From positions 127,754-191,753 of the forward strand of contig JBMOQW010000031.1 in assembly GCA_049322515.1 (NCBI GenBank): a stretch of 64,000 bases of DNA, written 5' to 3'. A model generated the notes under the pieces. That model made no database searches, was not told the DNA's origin, and was given only the letters and a program-made list of their open reading frames with translations. The stretch comes from Parasulfuritortus sp049322515 (lineage in GTDB: Bacteria > Pseudomonadota > Gammaproteobacteria > Burkholderiales > Thiobacillaceae). Both the position numbers and the translations under genes were made by a program. This document shows positions 61,753 through 64,000 of this stretch, one piece after another; the first letter of the stretch is position 1; every line of letters starts with the position of its first letter.

Positions 61753-61761
61753 ATGATAGCA
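61753..61761 (-). promoter_or_regulatory. Extended -10 promoter for the hfq-like gene
   Basis: On the minus strand TG-C-TATCAT forms an extended -10, about 32 nt before the ATG. A TTCAAG about 19 nt further upstream could be a weak -35. Confidence 0.4.
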
Positions 61762-61837
61762 CAACCAGCCGGTAGGGCTTGAATAATCACCGATTTCACG
61801 CCATCTGATCGGCATCGATTCAGGAAAGCTTGGGACC

Positions 61838-62758
61838 ATGAAATACAAGGATTATTACGGTGTGCTGGGGGTGCCCCGCACGGCCGGCGCGGACGAGATC
61901 AAGAAGGCGTACCGCCGCCTGGCGCGCAAGTATCACCCGGATGTGTCCAAGGAAAAAAATGCCGAGGAACACTTCAAGGCGGTCAATGAAGCCTATGACA
62001 TCCTGAGTGATCCCCAGAAACGGGCTGCGTATGACCAGTTGGGCAGCTTTCGTGGGGGCCAGGATTTCCGCCCGCCCCCGGATTGGGGCGCACGCTTTGG
62101 CCAGGGAGGCTTCGGCCAGGCTGATCTCGGCGGCATGGATTTCGCCGACCTGTTTTCGCAGATGTTCGGCATGGGGGCTGGAGCAGGCTCTCAACGGCGT
62201 GGTGGCGGAGGGTTGCGCGGTCGTGATGTGGAGGCCCGGCTGCAGGTGACCCTGGAGGAAGCGTACTCGGGCGGTGAACACCGGCTGAATATCGCCGTGC
62301 CGGGGCAATCGGCGCGGGTCATCAAGGTCCGGATTCCGCCGGGCGTGGTGTCCGGCCGACGGTTGCGCGTGCGCGGCAAGGGCGAGGCATCCATGCACGG
62401 CGAGGCGGGGGATTTGCTGATTACTGTCGAGGTCCTGCCGCACCCCCTGTTTCAGGTGAGTGGCCAGGATATCTTGCTGGACGTGCCGATCCTGCCTTGG
62501 GAGGCGGTGCTGGGCACATCGGTGACTGTACCCACGCTGGCTGGGGCGGTGCGGCTCAAGGTGCCGGCGGGGGCCAAGAACGGCCAGAAGCTGCGGTTGC
62601 CCGGGCGGGGCATGCCGGGAGACGCGCAAACTGGGGATTTTTACGGGGTGATCCGCATCGTGCTGCCGGACACCGTGTCCGATGACGAACGGGCGTTGTA
62701 CCGCCAGTTGGCGGCGGTGAACCGGTTCGACCCGCGGCCGCGCTTCCCGAAGGATTGA
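61838..62758 (+). CDS. cbpA: CbpA-type DnaJ C-terminal domain co-chaperone
   Basis: A 306-residue J-domain protein. Residues 1-70 form the J domain, with the HPD motif in ARKYHPDVSKE. A Gly/Phe-rich linker (RFGQGGFGQADLGG) follows. The C-terminal region has the DnaJ CTD pattern (DVEARLQVTLEEAYSGGEHR, LLITVEVLPHPLFQVSGQDI, GDFYGVIRIVLP) without the Cys-rich zinc domain. It stimulates DnaK ATPase and is nucleoid-associated in E. coli. Its 3' end is 28 nt from the convergent isomerase gene. Confidence 0.93.
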   Translation: MKYKDYYGVLGVPRTAGADEIKKAYRRLARKYHPDVSKEKNAEEHFKAVNEAYDILSDPQKRAAYDQLGSFRGGQDFRPPPDWGARFGQGGFGQADLGGMDFADLFSQMFGMGAGAGSQRRGGGGLRGRDVEARLQVTLEEAYSGGEHRLNIAVPGQSARVIKVRIPPGVVSGRRLRVRGKGEASMHGEAGDLLITVEVLPHPLFQVSGQDILLDVPILPWEAVLGTSVTVPTLAGAVRLKVPAGAKNGQKLRLPGRGMPGDAQTGDFYGVIRIVLPDTVSDDERALYRQLAAVNRFDPRPRFPKD

Positions 62759-62786
62759 ACCTGGGCGCGGCGCGGGCCGGGCGGGA

Positions 62787-63623
62787 TTATTTCAGGTTGC
62801 TGACGTCGATCTTGGCGGTGCTGCGCAATTCGTTCAGGTATTTGCGAACGTCCTGCTGGATCAGTTGCTTGCCGATACGTTCCTTGACCTTGTCGAACTC
62901 GGGATAGTCGATCTTGCGTTGGTCTTCAAGCTTGATGATATGCCAGCCGAATTGGGTCTTGACCGGTTCCTTGCTCAGTTCGCCTTTCTTCATGGCCACC
63001 ATTGCCTTGGCGAAGTCAGGAACGAAACTGGCCGGGGCCATCCAGCCCAGATTGCCACCGTCCTTGGCGGAACCCGGGTCCTTGGAGTGCTTTTTGGCCA
63101 GGTCCTCGAACTTGGGCGGTTTCTTGCCGCGCAGTTGCTTGATCAGGTCGCGTGCCAGCTTTTCGTCCTCGACCAGGATGTGACGGGCGTGGTATTCGGT
63201 GTCGCCCGAATTGGCCTTGATTTGCTCATATTCCGCCTTGGCGCGCTCTTCGCTGATTGGATGGGTCTTGATGAAGCGCTCGATCAGCACCTTGCCGAGC
63301 AGGTCCTTGCGTTGCAGGTCGAGCAGGGCTTGCACCTCGGCGGGCTTGTCGAGGCCCTGCTTGATGGCTTCCTGGGCCAGCAGTTCATTGTCGACCAGCA
63401 CTTCGGCGACATGGCGGTCGGTGCCGGGACGGCGGCGCTGCAGCAGGTCGCTGCGAACGATCTCGTTGTGCAGCGTCGGGATGGTGATGCCGTTCACGGT
63501 GATCTTCATCGGGGCTGCCGGGGCCTGGGCCTCGGTGGTGCTGGCCGGGGCCGGGGTTTCGTTGGCGAAGGCGGGCAGGGCAGCGGCGAGGGTGGCGAGC
63601 AGGAGGTATTTCTGGGCAGACAT
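62787..63623 (-). CDS. Exported parvulin-type peptidyl-prolyl isomerase
   Basis: A 278-residue protein with a signal peptide (MSAQKYLLLATLAAALPAFA, cleaved after FA). A parvulin domain occupies about residues 140-235: EYHARHILVEDEKLARDLIK, DPGSAKDGGNLGWMAPASFV and VKTQFGWHIIKLED. A helical region precedes it. It is of the PpiC/PrsA kind that assists folding of outer-membrane or exported proteins. ATG 63623 with AAGGGA upstream is chosen over an upstream start at 63644. The bolA gene is 24 nt upstream on the same strand. Confidence 0.92.
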   Translation of the reverse strand: MSAQKYLLLATLAAALPAFANETPAPASTTEAQAPAAPMKITVNGITIPTLHNEIVRSDLLQRRRPGTDRHVAEVLVDNELLAQEAIKQGLDKPAEVQALLDLQRKDLLGKVLIERFIKTHPISEERAKAEYEQIKANSGDTEYHARHILVEDEKLARDLIKQLRGKKPPKFEDLAKKHSKDPGSAKDGGNLGWMAPASFVPDFAKAMVAMKKGELSKEPVKTQFGWHIIKLEDQRKIDYPEFDKVKERIGKQLIQQDVRKYLNELRSTAKIDVSNLK

Positions 63624-63647
63624 TCGATTTCCCTTGTTGGTCAAAAT

Positions 63648-63914
63648 TTAAAGTTCGTCCGGGGTGAGTGCGCGGATGCTGAGCGCATGGATCCGTCCGG
63701 TCATCAGGTCGCCCAGGTGCTGGTAGATCAGCCGGTGGCGGGCGACCGCGCCCAGGCCGGCAAACTGCTTGGAGATGATACGCAGGCGATAGTGCCCGCC
63801 CCCCGAGGCGGCGCCCGCGTGGCCGGCGTGCGCCGCGCTTTCATCCTCGATGTCGATGTGTTCCGGTTCCAGCCCGGCGAGCCGGGCCTCCATCTCGGCG
63901 ATGGTGTGGTTCAT
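63648..63914 (-). CDS. bolA: BolA family protein
   Basis: An 88-residue BolA-fold protein. The family HYRLRIISKQFAGLGAVARH, then RLIYQHLGDLMTGRIHALSI, includes the conserved FxGxxxxxRHRLIY helix. A Gly/Ala/His insert (AHAGHAGAASGGGH) between the first strand and this core is unusual. Its ATG overlaps the stop of the upstream YciI-like gene by 4 nt. BolA proteins act with monothiol glutaredoxins in Fe-S handling or as regulators. Confidence 0.93.
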   Translation of the reverse strand: MNHTIAEMEARLAGLEPEHIDIEDESAAHAGHAGAASGGGHYRLRIISKQFAGLGAVARHRLIYQHLGDLMTGRIHALSIRALTPDEL

Positions 63915-64000
63915 GGCAACACCCGCTTGAAGGGGCGCACGTCGACTGAGGCATAGACGCCGGCCTCGATGTAAGGATCAGCGGCGGCCCAGGCCTGGGC
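63911..64000 (-). CDS. YciI-like protein, C-terminal fragment
   Basis: The last 29 codons are in the window: AQAWAAADPYIEAGVYASVD, then VRPFKRVLP. The ADPY...AG.Y.SV.VRPF pattern matches the C-terminus of YciI-family proteins. The rest of the gene lies beyond the right edge. It overlaps bolA (ATGA), so the yciI-bolA-isomerase order forms one minus-strand operon. Confidence 0.8.
   Translation of the reverse strand, partial: AQAWAAADPYIEAGVYASVDVRPFKRVLP

Overview
The window is high-GC proteobacterial DNA and looks betaproteobacterial. It combines an exosortase A (XrtA/EpsH) exopolysaccharide locus with the housekeeping block tig-clpP-clpX-lon-hupB, tRNA-Val and tRNA-Asp. I cannot name a genus from the sequence alone.

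Layout. 1-13 kb (+ strand) holds the XrtA core: the end of an Stp1-type glycosyltransferase, exosortase A with a C-terminal EpsI domain, the Stp2 glycosyltransferase and an XrtA-type asparagine synthetase-like amidotransferase. These are followed by more glycosyltransferases, WecB, a sulfotransferase and a Wzy/O-ligase-like membrane protein. 12.9-35.6 kb is one uninterrupted minus-strand block. Read in the direction of transcription it contains kdsD, a Kdo-transferase-like gene, a TPR lipoprotein-like gene, a Wzx flippase, a beta-propeller-like protein, a Wzt ATPase, a Wzm permease with a second Wzt ATPase, a methyltransferase, and then a set of glycosyltransferases. Within that set, two WbsX/GH99-like genes flank a DUF4038 glycosidase-like gene. 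36-46 kb holds the XrtA-associated small-molecule cassette: a DegT-like aminotransferase, a FemAB/GNAT acyltransferase, an asparagine-synthetase-like protein lacking the N-terminal cysteine, a fusion of the two XrtA hydrolases, an acyl carrier protein, an AMP ligase and a PLP decarboxylase. A VapBC toxin-antitoxin pair sits between the ligase and the decarboxylase. 46-54 kb holds a polysaccharide deacetylase, two convergent paralogous beta-helix proteins, a YdcF-like protein and the sugar-nucleotide genes tviB, tviC and galE. 54-64 kb is housekeeping: tig-clpP-clpX-lon-hupB, three tRNAs, an Hfq variant, a CbpA-like DnaJ, a parvulin, BolA and a YciI fragment.

How it fits together (inference). 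TviB, TviC, GalE, WecB and KdsD supply sugar nucleotides and Kdo precursor. About ten glycosyltransferases build a polymer. Wzx and the Wzm/Wzt set export it. The deacetylase, sulfotransferase, beta-helix and glycosidase-like proteins modify or trim it. The ACP/ligase/decarboxylase/hydrolase/aminotransferase set probably makes an amino-acid-derived group for the polymer or for PEP-CTERM proteins, but its product is unknown. No PEP-CTERM substrate protein is encoded in the window.

Small toxin-antitoxin-like genes recur at gene boundaries: a broken HigB with an intact HigA, DUF2283, DUF6883-DUF4926, and VapBC. A GC-rich hairpin repeat occurs three times, once inside a coding sequence. Gene starts were chosen by eye from ribosome-binding sites, overlaps and family N-termini. 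Family names come from recognition of motifs, not from database searches.
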